64,000 bases of DNA from Takakia lepidozioides (lineage: Eukaryota; Streptophyta; Takakiopsida; Takakiales; Takakiaceae), in the NCBI GenBank assembly GCA_030704615.1, contig CM060733.1, positions 8,618,001 through 8,682,000 of the forward strand, written 5' to 3'. Position 1 is the stretch's first letter, and each line of letters starts with the position of its first letter. Both the position numbers and the translations under genes were made by a program. The notes under the pieces were generated by a model, which saw only the letters and a list, made by a program, of their open reading frames with translations, did no database searches and was not told where the DNA came from. This document shows, piece after piece, positions 48,868 to 60,249 of the stretch.

Positions 48868-48900
<33 letters not shown>

Positions 48901-51900
48901 TATTGCAAAAAATCAACATACCCAGGAGCAAATGGTTGCACATCATCATAAATGGGACCTCCCATATGTGACGGCCACACAGGTTCCGGCTCCACATGCC
49001 GAAGTCTGCCAATAATGCATCAGTGTTTCTCCTACATATGAGTAGATAGATTCCCGCTGCTAACGCTGAACATCAGTATCACAATATTCACTTCTTCCAT
49101 GTTGTGCCCAGCATATGACTTCAATCCACAATCCATTATCGCATGACTGGAGCACTTGTAGATCTATAAATACCCAGCAAGAAATAAAAATAACCTACTA
49201 GAGCTTCACAGAGTGAAACTGAGTAACCACTCAAGCTAGAACTATGAGAGGCAGGAAGACAGATGTACCTACACCATGCCTGCTGTAACAATATGCCCAT
49301 AGACCCAGAGAAAGAGAGTAAGAAACTTACTAAACTGTGCTGTCCATAGCCACATGGCCAGAAATGAGTGTGACAGAGACAGACACAGAGGATGCAATGG
49401 CATGCGTCATCCTGCACAAAGTCTCCAGGAAGGTTTGCATCTTGACCCCAGAAACGAAGCTAAGGAGCTCTTTCAGGGAATTGGTCATCACTCGTTCGGC
49501 TCTTTACACATGCCTAATGGAGGATTTTGGGATCCTGCTCCTTTCCTCTTGGCAAACAAAATCAAAAGCAGTGACGAGCTGCTACACTCCCCAACAAACA
49601 CAAAAGCACACATGAAATGTCAAGGAATGGAAACTCACAGTGGAGAAGAAATCGTGCTGGTGGTGTTGACTTTTTCAGTAGGTGGCGAAAGCTTTGATAA
49701 AATACAAGAAGATATGACTTTGACCAAGCCCTCAAGATTCTTGTACTGCTGAGCATAGTTGGCACAATCACCATCGACTGCATAGTCGCTGACCCTACAC
49801 CCATTCAACCCCAGGTCACGTCTCCATGTCAACCTATGTAGAAGTGCTGAACTACCCAATGAAAATTGGCAGAACTCAGGATTGTTAAGAATACAATCAC
49901 TATCTCAAGGAAGATCAGAAAGACTGAGTGTCCCACACGAATACAGCTAAAAGACTGTCACAACTTGGCATGGGAATCAGCAAAAAACTGGCAAACAAAT
50001 TTAGAAACAGTTTAATGCCTACTCAAGTGGGATCCACAGGATGCTGCAAATGTGCTGCTATCAAACATGTACGCGGTGGCTGGCCTCCTAACGATTAACA
50101 AGCTTATATGGGGCCAAACATGAACCATTGCAAGTACATCACATTGCAGAAGGTCCAGAGTTCAAATGAGTTTTGAAGCCATCCTAACAGTGATTGTTGT
50201 GAATCAGCACCTAAATAAGTGTTTCTTCAAACAAGGAGGGAGAGAGAAAATTACTTGAGCTCCAAGTGGAGAGGAGTCTCAGCGTCATCCCCAGCAGCAT
50301 CTACCATGAGAGTCTCACCCATAGCCATGCACTTCACAGTGACTGATTTGCAAAGCCCTGGCTGGTCGCCACCACTGTATCGGAAGGCATATGCACCATC
50401 CATGTCATTCCACCCCTCAAGCCCAACCTCACGTTCCTCCACTCCCTCTGCAGCATCACCAGAGACAAAACTTGGTCAAGGAGAGAGAGGACTCTGGTTT
50501 TAGTTAGCCAGGTCGATTGCAGAATTTCATAGTGAGAGCAACACGGGAGGATAAACCGTTGCTGGTCAAAAAGAAAACTGCAGTGTGCGCCCTTCCTCAG
50601 TCCGTAGATCAGTGATGTTAAACCAGTAAGTGATCTCATCATGACAAAATCCAGAGCCTTTCTTACTTTTGGCTCCTGGACGGTCTGGCAAAAGCAACAG
50701 GCCAAAGTTGCATGTGGGGTAACAAACAGAATGTGAGACGAACTCGTTCAAGAATGTTCAGTACTCAAGATGGACCCTTGAACGTGTAGTTTAATAGTGA
50801 GCTACTGTCCACTTCTTCAGATGTGTGACCTATCAACATATAGCTTCAATCTGCATCAATGGTACTTTGAAAAGATGTAAACATTCACCTCCAATAATCC
50901 ACCCCATTAAACAGTTCTTTGGTTCCAATCACAGAAAAACTGGATCTAACCCAGCTACAGTTCAAATTTTGCTTTGGAATTTTGCCACAACATGCTTTAG
51001 GTGTCACATAATGGGAATCTGGATGGGGTCTTGTGAGGAATTCTAGTCCCAAAGCTGCATCAACCAACTTCATAACCATTCACCAACTGGCTGTAGAAAC
51101 CAGGGACAGACGAGGGTTTTCATAACTGGGGCTGATCAAAGGACGGCTCATTACAATTGCTTGTTGCAGCCTTTCTGCACACCTGACTGGTATGGTCCAG
51201 AAAAGAGGTGCTGGGGGGGAGACCGCATGCAGACTGGGAGAGCATAAGGGGGGCAAAAGGCTAGCTACAGCACTGGAAGGTACTTTTGCACGTAAGTTGA
51301 GGGAGAGGGAGGTAGTTACCCAATCCTAGCAGAGGTTAGTACTCCAAGGGAACCAATCAATAACCACAAATTCCCCTTCAAATTTCAGGCCGGCGTTACA
51401 ATCACAGCCGAGTAGAAATTGCCACTGGACTTAGTCAAATGAGAATCTTCCCATCACAGACTTGCATCTCAAGTCAAGTTTCTTGACTCTTTCTGCTGAA
51501 AAATGCCAGGTTCTAGTTTTGAAAAGAGCTTGGACACAAATACCTTCCATCCACCCTAGGAGCAGATCCTTAACCCAGCTACATTTGTGGCTGATCAATA
51601 TCAAGGATAACATTATCTGAACACCTGCGACAACTGGACAGTGGGCCTCCCTTGGAAATTATCAAGAGGGAATTGCTTTGAAAAACGTGAAGTCACCAAT
51701 TCAAATTGCTGCACGTAAGGATCTTCACCCTAAAGACCTGGTCAATGTCTAGTGCAAAACTTGTGCCTCTGAATTTAGGTTCATGGACGCCCACAGGCCT
51801 AGCAACCACGCACCTTAAAGCCTAAAATCTCAACAAACAAGCTCCTCTGATTCCAACTTGAAAGTTGGAAGACAAGGTCTGGGGCGAGCCATAAGAAACT

Positions 51901-52238
51901 GTCACAGCAACACGGCCAACCCTGTTCAGGAATTCAACAAAGCACTTCCTCTTCACAACTGGAATTAAAGTGCCATTCGAATGTATATTGATCATAAAGA
52001 CATGCAGACACATAGAAACAGCGGTTGGGAGAAATCCCAACAATCTAGCAAATTCCGGTTGTGATCCGATCAAAAACATACCCTTGGCACTCGAATTCGC
52101 ACTCGAGCCAGTGGCAGCAAGGGAGTACCCGGCCGCCAGGAATGCGGCATGCACTGCAAAGGCTACCCGCTCGGTGGCAGTCTTGATATTAGGGCGCGCT
52201 GCCCTGATCACCCCCAGCACCGCCCCTGCTGTTGCCAT
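46342..52238 (-). CDS. PI31: PI31-type proteasome regulator (plant PTRE1 family), seven exons
   Basis: Exons 52238-52082, 50447-50255, 49794-49639, 49005-48922, 47341-47267, 47030-46996 and 46412-46342 have GT-AG borders and exactly closing phases; 256 residues, somewhat shorter than the roughly 300 of land-plant PI31. The start is the ATG giving MATAGAVLGVIRAARPNIKT, matching the FP/PI31 N-terminal domain, with VAFAVHAAFLAAGYSLAATG and VGLEGWNDMDGAYAFRY following. The third exon contains YAQQYKNLEGLVKVI. The C-terminal part is the Pro/Gly-rich tail with PPVPAIGRGDLLPPPGAGIF, FDGMLLG and PTDPRWGYAGG, as in the family ending that binds the 20S proteasome. The family modulates proteasome activity and assembly. 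Intron 4 (47342-48921) is filled with a dispersed repeat. Confidence 0.9.
47755..48900. repeat. dispersed repeat, several copies inside PI31 intron 4
   Basis: The unit begins with a GA-dinucleotide tract, then AATGTACTCATAAGACGTTG, TTTGCC(A/G)TAGCCTTGTGGCC, GACCCCGCGCCCAGTTTGAG, and later AGTATGACTTAA..TGGAACAGACAATTGATCC and ATCCTCTAGAAATCCC. Copies occur at about 47760-47940 (diverged), 48152-48225 (partial), 48226-48460, 48600-48822 and 48826-48898 (partial). A further copy in opposite orientation lies at 38930-39055, upstream of PPR gene A. The longest copies are about 230 bp. No coding potential or terminal inverted repeat was recognised. Confidence 0.7.
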
Positions 52239-53320
52239 CTCTCTCTCCTCCTCCTCCTCTTCCCCTCTCCACGCTAAGTACGCTGTCGCCTTGTTCCCTC
52301 TCTCTCTCTCAAGAAGTTGTCGGTGCTCTTTTTGTAAAGTAGGCAGAGAAGCGACGACAGGAATGATGGATGATACTAGGTAGTACCAGTGCTTTTTTTT
52401 TTTCATATTTCCAAAATCGCTGGCGGGGCCAACCTGTGAATTTCACCCAGTGCCCAGAATATCGAGATGACAAAGTTAGAAAAGTGGCCATATTCCGGGT
52501 GTCGCGTAATTATTGGTCCACATCGGCAAGATTAGGCTCCTGAAATTTATCTCCTGTTGCTTTTCGGCGAAAATCTCGAATTTTACCCCCCATAATTCGT
52601 TTGTACAGTAGCTGACCAAGTTTCCAGGTCGAAATCTGGCGATTTTTCACCAGAAAGAAAAGGCCTCTCATTTTACAATAATTGGGACGTTATGGCGCAC
52701 GCGCGAGCTGACCGGTGGGCCCCGCGCACGGACACCCCTGCTCCCCCATCCCCGCCTGCCGCTGCGCGTAGTCACCCAGCTGCTACCGCGGCCCCACCAG
52801 CCGCGCACGCGCTCCACCACGCCTGCAGTCCGGCGCGGCCAGTCCGCCCGCCAGTCCGCTGCCCGTGAGTCTAGTTCCCCTCAGTCCGCCAAACCGCCAG
52901 TCTGCCGGCCAATCTATTGTGCACGCCAGTCCGCTGTGCCAGTCCCCGCAAGTCCACCCAACAGTCCGTTGTGCCCGTCTGTTGCCCCCCAGTCTACCAG
53001 TATGTCAGTCCGCGCCGGCCGAAGGATCTGGATCGTCCATTCTGAGAAACCCATCTGCGCCATCCATGCCAGTCCGTTGTGCCAGTCCCGGCCAGTCTAC
53101 CCGCCAGTCCGCCACCCATGAGTCCGCTTTCCTCCAGTCCACTGATGATGCCGCATCTAGACTGTCCGTTCGTAAATGCCATCTGAGCCCTCCATTTTTA
53201 GGGCATGAATTCAAACCTTATCCCTGCCGCCTGCCACTTGCCAGCAGCCGCGAACGTGCGCACTGATGCTCTTGCACGTTGTCCATCGTGTCCAGTGTAC
53301 TGCGGTGCGTTTCTTGCAGG
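52239..53320. repeat. GC-rich spacer with CAGTCCGC word repeats
   Basis: From 52700 the sequence turns strongly GC-rich. From 52827 to 53150 the words CCAGTCCGC, CAGTCCGCTG and CCAGTCTRCC recur roughly every 15-25 bp, all in the same orientation. It lies immediately 5' of the MULE transposase and may be part of that element's terminus. The first 450 bp (52239-52690) hold the PI31 promoter. Confidence 0.6.
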
Positions 53321-56300
53321 TTCTGAAGCGTATCATCTGTACTGTACAGGGCATGGACGTGGAAGCAGAAGGTGATGATATACTAAAAACGGGATGCTGG
53401 ATTATACGGCCTCTTCAACAAAGTTTGCAAACACCCAAACCAAGACCCTTCAACACGAAGGACCTCCAATGGAAGAGAGACACGCAATATGGTTATATGG
53501 GTGCCAGACAGAATGTTCAGAATGCCTGCATACCGTGGGATAGAGTTGATGGAGAGGAGAGTTTGGTGGACTACCCCACTCAGTTTTGGGTGAATGTCCA
53601 TACTAAAGTGCAACCCGGCATGCTAAAAGAGTCGAGAGCCAACAATTTTCTGAACAGTATCATGTGTGCACCATCCTCATCGTCCTTTTGTAGTCTGATT
53701 GCATGTCTGTTGCCGTTTTTCGTACCCACGTTTTGTGATTTCATGCTTCCAGAAGTTGATGGATATCCATTGTGATTTTTATGTCCAGGTATCAATGCTG
53801 CTACGGTCCAGATGACAAGCGCACCAACAATGCGATAGTGGAGGATCCCAAACTGAAACGTGGAGGACCTCTTGTGGGTACTGGAACATCTCACCCTCAT
53901 AAAGGCCCAAGGAGAAAAAAGTTGGAATATGGAGAGTCGTACAAGCGTGGTTGCCAATGCTGTTTCAAGGTCCAGCAATGCTATCTCGCCCCCGACATTT
54001 GTGTCCTCACGTACTACAACAATAGCATACAGACGCGAAAGGAAACGCCTGTCATGGGAAGTCCGTTGAGTTCAGGAACACTCGTCACGCTTATGCACCA
54101 CACATTAGCGAGGAATTGAAAGCATGGGTCATGGAGTGTCTGTGCCGAGGCCTGTCAGTCACCCAAATCATGATGGAACATAAAGAGCACGTCATGAACA
54201 ACACCTGGGTTGGGGGATGCATGGACACATGACGATTTTTTGCTGGAGCAAGATGTGCGCAACCTGGCCGAGAAACGGGTGTGGCAAACGTTCAAAAAAC
54301 ATGCCAACGATGCGGAGAGTGTCCACATGTGGAAAGACCAGAACCCGAAATCGGTCTTCTTCTATCAAGAGCAGAAATTGGCGCCAACATTCAAGCACTA
54401 CGATGGCGACTTAACATTCACAATCGGCATACAGACTGAGTGGCAGAAGAAGCAAATGCTTCAATTAGGCCATGCCCGTATCGTTGCATGCGATGCAACC
54501 TTTGGGACAAATCACCACAAGGTACTCTTCATCTCTTTCACAATTTATCCACTTGCAGAAGTAGTGGATGTACGCACATTGGCAACATCTGACATTCTAC
54601 ATTTGAACAGTTCCCATTGTACACGTTGATGGTCTTCGACGAGTGGCTTAACGGTATACCAGTTGCGTACATCATATGCGCGCGTGAGCGGACAACAGAC
54701 CTGGTGCCGTGGATGGCAGCCTTGTGGGACTCTCTCCTCGCAAAAATGCCGGACTGGCGACCCAATGCCTTCATTGTGGACGATGCAAACGCCGAAATAA
54801 ACGCCATTACGTAAGTTTCACGTACCATCTTGTACACTCGCGTACAAGTCCGTCGCCTGCGTCCATTGTCTATCTCTTCGGCAAGTCCCCTGCCATACAA
54901 CGCAGTCCTGGCTGCAAGTCCGGCCCATTCATTTCTGCAAGTCTGCTGGCAAACCAGTCCGCTGATAATGTCCTCTAGCAACGTCCGTTGGAAGACTCAC
55001 TTGCGCAAATATGCTGCAAAGTCAGTCTGCTCAGGTGTGCTGCCAGCAAAGTCTGGGTAAGTTTGCTGCCGGTCTCCTAAGGGCAAGTCCGCTGGCAGGC
55101 CAGTCCGCCGGAGGGGACTGTTCGCAAGCAGTCCGCTGCAAGACTCACGTGCACCAGTCTGCTGCGACCTCAGTTTGGTCTAGCAAGTCCGCTGGCAGGG
55201 AGGTCCGCCGAAGGGGACTTTTCGCAAGCAGTCCGCTGCAAGACTCACATGCACCAGTCTGCTACGACCTCAGTCTGGTCCAGCAAGTCCGCTGGCAGGC
55301 AGGTCCACCGAAGGGGACTATTTGCAAGCAGTCCGCTGCAAGACTCACGTGTGCCAGTCTGCTGCGACCTCAGTCTGGTCGAGCAAGTCCGCTAGCAGGC
55401 GAGTCCGCCGGAGGGGACTGTTTGCAAGCAGTCTGCTGCAAGACTCACGTGCGCCAGTCTGCTGCAACCTCACTCTGGTCCGCTGGTAGGCGAGTCCGCT
55501 AGAGATGACTGTTCGGAAGTCTGCTGGCAACCCAGTCCGCTCGGGATGCCCTGTGGCCAAGTCCGTTGCAAGACTCACTTACGTAAGTCCACTGCGAGGT
55601 CAGCGTGGTCAGGTCTGCTGGCGGTGTTGTGAGGGCAACACTCATGGCAGGTCAGAGTGGGCGAGTCTGCTGCCTGAATCCGTTGGGAAAGTCCACTGGA
55701 ACAGACAGGCAGACCAGTCAACTAGAGAGTCTGCTGGGTTTGTGCCCAAGTCCACCGGCAAAGTCCTCTTTGAAGTCTCTCATATGGGCATGTGTACTTT
55801 GCAGGGCTGTTTTTCGAGGAGTGCTCATTTTCCTGTGCCTTTGGCATGTCCGGCGGGTTTGGGTGAAGCAATCATGCGCGGAAACCAAAGATCATATCAC
55901 TGCCGCAAACTTGCTGAAAGATATGGGAGACCTTATGTATTGTAGAGGTGGACCAAACAATCCTAAAGAAGGTCTTGCATGGGTAGCAACAACGTTCCGA
56001 CGCATGAGAAAGAAATATCCAAATGGGCATGAATTTCTGGACTACATCGATAAGGAATGGCGTCCTAAAATAGCAATGTGGTGTACAGCAGCTCGTTATA
56101 TTCCGCATGCCAGTCAAGACACAAACGCTAGCATTGAGGCATACCATGGAAACTTGAAGGCAAGACTGAGGATGGGGAAAGACAAAATGACTGGGCGTAG
56201 AGTGGATTGGCTCATATGGGAACTCATAGGCCGTGTGCTAACACACTACTGGTTTGCAATTCACCTGAAGACGCACGGATTCATAAGGAATGACAAATAG

Positions 56301-56642
56301 GAGAAGTACATGTCCAGTTCTGTGCTTGTGGCACGCGATATCCCAGCTTGCAATGTCACTCTTCCGTTCCATCCTGGGCAACCAGCCTATGTTCTAAGCA
56401 CCAATCACCCAAACACAATTTACATTGTTTACAACCCCGGATGCGAATGGGCTTCTTGCACTTGGCCATGGGCAATGAAGGGCAATTTGTGCAAGCATCA
56501 AGTCCGAGTCCTGAAGTTGCTTCATCCACACTTGCAGGATGGACTCATAGTGCGCGCTTGTGGCACGGCGCTGGGAACCATTCATGGAGGATTGCATAAT
56601 GTGTTTAGGATTCATGCAAGTGGCGGCGATGAAGTCATCTAA
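53321..56642 (+). pseudogene. mudrA-like MULE transposase with zinc-finger N terminus and SWIM C terminus (decayed)
   Basis: Likely exons are 53321-53661, 53791-54521, 54611-54810 and 55805-56642. The N-terminal region has YQCCYGPDD and GCQCCFKVQQC, the zinc-binding module before MULE cores. The core has the first Asp in CDATFGTNHHK, the second in FIVDDANAE, the LCLWHVRRVW motif, and the Glu in NASIEAYHGNLK, so the DDE residues survive. Damage: a frame change near 54030-54055; one extra G in the run 54212-54216 that separates NNTWVG from DAWTHDDFLL; TAG at 56298-56300; and in the SWIM finger the second Cys is Trp (SCTWPW ... LCKH). Intron 3 (54811-55804) holds a 100-bp tandem repeat. The gene is tail-to-tail with the ULP1-like gene, like mudrA and its partner in MuDR-type elements. 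Confidence 0.65.
55083..55500. repeat. 100-bp tandem repeat (about four copies) in transposase intron 3
   Basis: Unit starts (GCAAGTCCGCTGGCAGG) fall at 55083, 55183, 55283 and 55383, exactly 100 bp apart; a fifth, shortened copy begins near 55480. Each unit contains several CAGTCYGCTG-type words: AAGTCCGCTGGCAG, GCAGTCCGCTGCAAGACTC and CCAGTCTGCTGCGACCTCAG. Copies differ at only a few positions, so expansion is recent relative to the flanking, more scattered words (54930-55080 and 55500-55760). Confidence 0.8.
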
Positions 56643-56760
56643 AAATTCTCGAAAGATGTCATTCATCATGTGTTGAAAAATTGTTGGAGCATTTGTAAGA
56701 CCGAAAGGGCTTGTGAGCAGACAGAGGGCAATGTCGCCAGACTGACGAGAGTCCGACAGA
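56638..56760 (-). mobile_element. Ty3/gypsy reverse-transcriptase fragment
   Basis: The minus-strand frame reads SPFGLTNAPTIFQHMMNDIF followed by REFLDDF, the conserved RT segment (family consensus PFGLxNAPxTFQxLMxxxF..). Only about 110 bp is recognisable; no LTR, integrase or gag is nearby. It begins within a few bases of the MULE transposase stop codon, so it was either captured by the MULE or inserted at its end. Word repeats with ACAGACTG follow it. Confidence 0.6.
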
Positions 56761-57116
56761 CTGAGGCATACCCTCTTCCCGTACGCAGTCTGCTGACTCT
56801 CGGTTGTTTGTTGACCAGTGGACTCCCTTGGTATGTTAAACAAAATGATTGTGTGTGCAGGGGTAAGTCCGCTTAACAACATGCAGTGAATTGGTCACAA
56901 GTCTACAGCGACTACTCCACACTGCACTCATATGCGACCAATAGGATGTGTATGCAAAGTCATCTTTCATTTCGTTGCAAATGCTCAAAAGCATGCTTAC
57001 ATGACAAATGCGTCCTATGGTGCACCTCTAATCTCGGGCCCAGATGGATATCTATGAGGATATTGCTTTCTCAGCAGCGGTCAAACCAGTCAAGATGTAC
57101 TTAAGACATTGCATCC

Positions 57117-58435
57117 CACTAGAGGAAAAACGCGGAATAACCACTTTGTTAACCACTCATTTTGAGTGGTAAAAGACACTAAACCACTATGGCCCCAGAG
57201 TGATGAAGAACCAGTGCATTAGGACAAATGAGTAGTAAAAGACATTACTTGGCACCGGTGGTAAGGACAGTGGTCCGAACCACTCACGTCCAGGTCCACC
57301 TGTTAGCTGACGTGTCACTGAGGTAAACCAACCACTTATGACGTGTCACAGTGGTAAACTGACGTGTCATAGTGGTAAAGTAACCACTTCCGTTTTGTAG
57401 TGGAGACGTGTAAGCCGGTGGTCTGTGGATGATATTGGAGATTATGTCGACACGTGGCAACACTCTCAGCATGGACACGTGTCGTGTGTCAGTGCTACGG
57501 AATGGATGGAGTGACAAATTCAATGACTTCCGAAACCACTTGTTGAGTGACCACAAAATGACTCATAGAGTCATTCTATGAAAACTGAGAATATCCAATA
57601 TCACTCACAGAGTGGTTATGTGAGTGGATGAAGTCTCTCAGCAGGTCATTGGAATGATTACCCACATAGTGGTGTGTAAGCTATTTGAGTCATTCATGGT
57701 GTCTCTCTGAGTGGGAACTATGGATTGGAGTCATTACTAACAGAGTGGTGTGTAAGTGATTAGGAATACCACTGGAGGAATTCATACCACTAGTACAGTA
57801 ATATATATGTGACTACTTATACCACTATACAAATGGTAATGTAGGCAATTGTGTGCATTTGGCTATTCCCACAGTTTTAAATTATACCACTATTACAGTG
57901 ATGTGCAAGTGATTATGAACATGACTAGAGGAACACATCCAACTAGTGTAGTGTTTAAAGAAGTACCATTGGGGATTCAAGCTCCACAAAATAGAATAGA
58001 ATCCTAGAGAGTTAAGTGCTGGAACATTGTCAACAAAATCCAGCCATGATAAAAGCACTAAGCCTAACTTCTACACGGCGTCTCCGCATGCATGCTAGGA
58101 ACACTGAACTGCTTTCATGCCTTCTTCTCACTGCCAGCAATGTCTATGCCCGGGCGAACGAAATCTAAGCCCTCTTCAGTTCTTCTCTAGCCAAAGACAA
58201 TTCAGACCAACGACATCCTCCAACATTGTTTGCGGTGGGACCTCTTCCTCGTTAGGGTGAGGCAAGACACAATTGGTTGAAACCACTTCCAACCACTCCA
58301 TATGATGCCACCGTGGCATTTCATCGGAATTAACCACTGACCAGTGGTTACCATTACTTGGAGTGATTTATAGAGTGATAAAAGACAAGAGTGGTTAAGG
58401 GGGCCAGTGGTTATTCCGTGTTTTTCTTCTAGGAT
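57117..58435. mobile_element. non-autonomous CACTA-like (En/Spm) transposon
   Basis: The left end CACTAGAGGAAAAACGCGGA and the right end read on the minus strand (TCCTAGAAGAAAAACACGGA) are inverted repeats, followed by AATAACCACT at both ends. CACTA with downstream GAAAA is typical of the CACTA superfamily. Subterminal regions are crowded with ACCACT/AGTGGT words (57137-57400 and 58320-58420), as expected for transposase binding sites. The element is 1319 bp and has no transposase. A 3-bp target duplication TCC flanks it (57114-57116 and 58436-58438). Deleting the element and one TCC restores the frame of the host ULP1-like gene, an independent check on the borders. Confidence 0.8.
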
Positions 58436-58839
58436 CCGTTGGCCAAGTGCAAACTTGAACGTAAACCAGTGTTTTGTGAAAGGTACTCCTCTCTCTGCCC
58501 TTTTAGAAGAGGTTTGACTATGCCCAGTTTGTAGCCATTCATAATATCCTTGGATGAAGGACATGACGTAAAACCCGCATTCCCAGCTGAATGGCTGTTG
58601 GGGCACTTCAGGCTGGTTGAATTGAAATGCCCTAACCTCCTCCCAACCCGGTGAATCAACACTGTAGCCTAAACACTCCGCATGCAGCTTCCGTATCCAT
58701 GACAAAACATATGGGCAACCATGCAAAGACTCAATGGAGTTCATGTGAGTGTAGCAACCTTTCCGCACGTCGATGACAACAACACTCCACTGCCCCCTGC
58801 AAGACGTCTCATGGGTCTCACGGCAGCAGTCCTCTCAGC

Positions 58840-59120
58840 AGACCACTCCAACTGCCTCTCCAGCAGACTCTACAGACTTGCAAGTAGGCTGGGTCCTGGT
58901 CCTAGTACACTCAGCCGACTCAGCAGAGTCACAACTCAGCAGACTCAGAAGACTCATCACTCAGCAGACTCGGCAGATCGAGCAGACTGTCCTCATTCAA
59001 AAGACTGGGCAGATTTGCCAGACTGAGCAGATTGAACGGACTCAACCAGCAAGAGGCAGGTGTGAACGGAGTGACGTCATTCAAAAGACTAGCCCGACAG
59101 AACAGACTGGGAATGCGAGA
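58840..59120. repeat. CAGCAGACTC word block in the ULP1-domain intron
   Basis: ACTCAGCAGACTC, AGCAGACTG and GAACAGACTG words recur every 10-20 bp inside the intron 58797-59126. The orientation is opposite to the 52.8-55.8 kb blocks, that is, AGACTG on the plus strand. A smaller block of the same orientation is at 59545-59655. Confidence 0.65.
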
Positions 59121-60249
59121 TCTTACTCCTCCACAATCGGAACGATTATATGATGGCAGTCTTTTATGTCTTTGCCGAGCCGAGGGACGCTCCAGCAAGA
59201 ATGCAGATTCTCCACTAGCCTTTCCCGTGGCCCATCCCAATATGTCATTATCCGAGACCACGTTGAGGTTGGCAGAAGAGCAACAGTACTTGAGTACTTG
59301 TCCTCAACCGTCTTCTCATAGAAACGACACCACAGCTCCAACATTCTATCTGTGCACTCCGACTCCACCGTCTCAAGTGGCTTCAAGTCCGGAGGCCCGA
59401 TGGAGCACTCATACCGGGGGTCGCCTTTATAAAAGTGAACCATGCAATTGCCGGCCGCAACATTCCGTCGCAGGGCCACGGTAAAACGAGAACCTAACCT
59501 GCACACAGACCACGGCCTTGTGTGAAAACCCATGTACGCAATGGTCTGAGCGGACTGACTCCATTCAACAGACTGCCCATATCGAGCGGACTGAGCAGAC
59601 TCACACTTCTGAACAGACTATAGTGACCAGACTCAACAGACTGGGAGGACTACTCACTGGTGCATTTGTCGCTGAAGAACCACTTCTTTGTCCATATCCA
59701 ATGCCATTTTGCGGTCCTTGTTCATGAAGACAGCGGACTTGCCTTTCTTCGCAGGTTTCTTGGCAACAGGACCCTCCCGAACTTCCTGAGTCTGCCCTCC
59801 ACGACAGTCCGCTTCTTCGCTCTACTTGTGCCCAGGGATTCGGCGACTACTGTGGCCGGGTTCGATTCAGCAGACTGACGAAGTGATGCGGTCCTGCTTT
59901 GCAACACGACTGTGTCTGCAGGCTTGTTCACACTTGCAGGACCTGTATTGGCAGCCTCACGGGTCGCATGCGTTGAACTAATCCGTGCATCTATTGGCGT
60001 TGTAAGTAAGCCACCTTTTCTGGTTGTGGAGCCAATGTGAGCAGCATGGGCAGGTTGTGGAATTGCCTGGGAGGGAAACGGTGTCCTGAAGTCCTGTAGG
60101 TACAACAGATCCTGTCAATACACAGAAATTGAACATAAATCTGAAATCATAGAGGTGGAAGACGGCAGGTCACAACCTGTACGGCGTCATTGGAAGGAAG
60201 CGACTGGGCAGACTGCTCCCCTGCTTGAACGCCCAAGTCCGGACCTGCT

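Noticed and set aside
52994-53214. Minus-strand open frames in the GC-rich CAGTCC word block
   Set aside because: Open only because the word repeat lacks stops in that frame; no domain or start context.
58202-58435. C-terminal extension of the ULP1-like frame (ILEEKHGITTG and onward)
   Set aside because: These codons lie inside the inserted CACTA-like element; the true C terminus continues beyond the element at 57113-57052.
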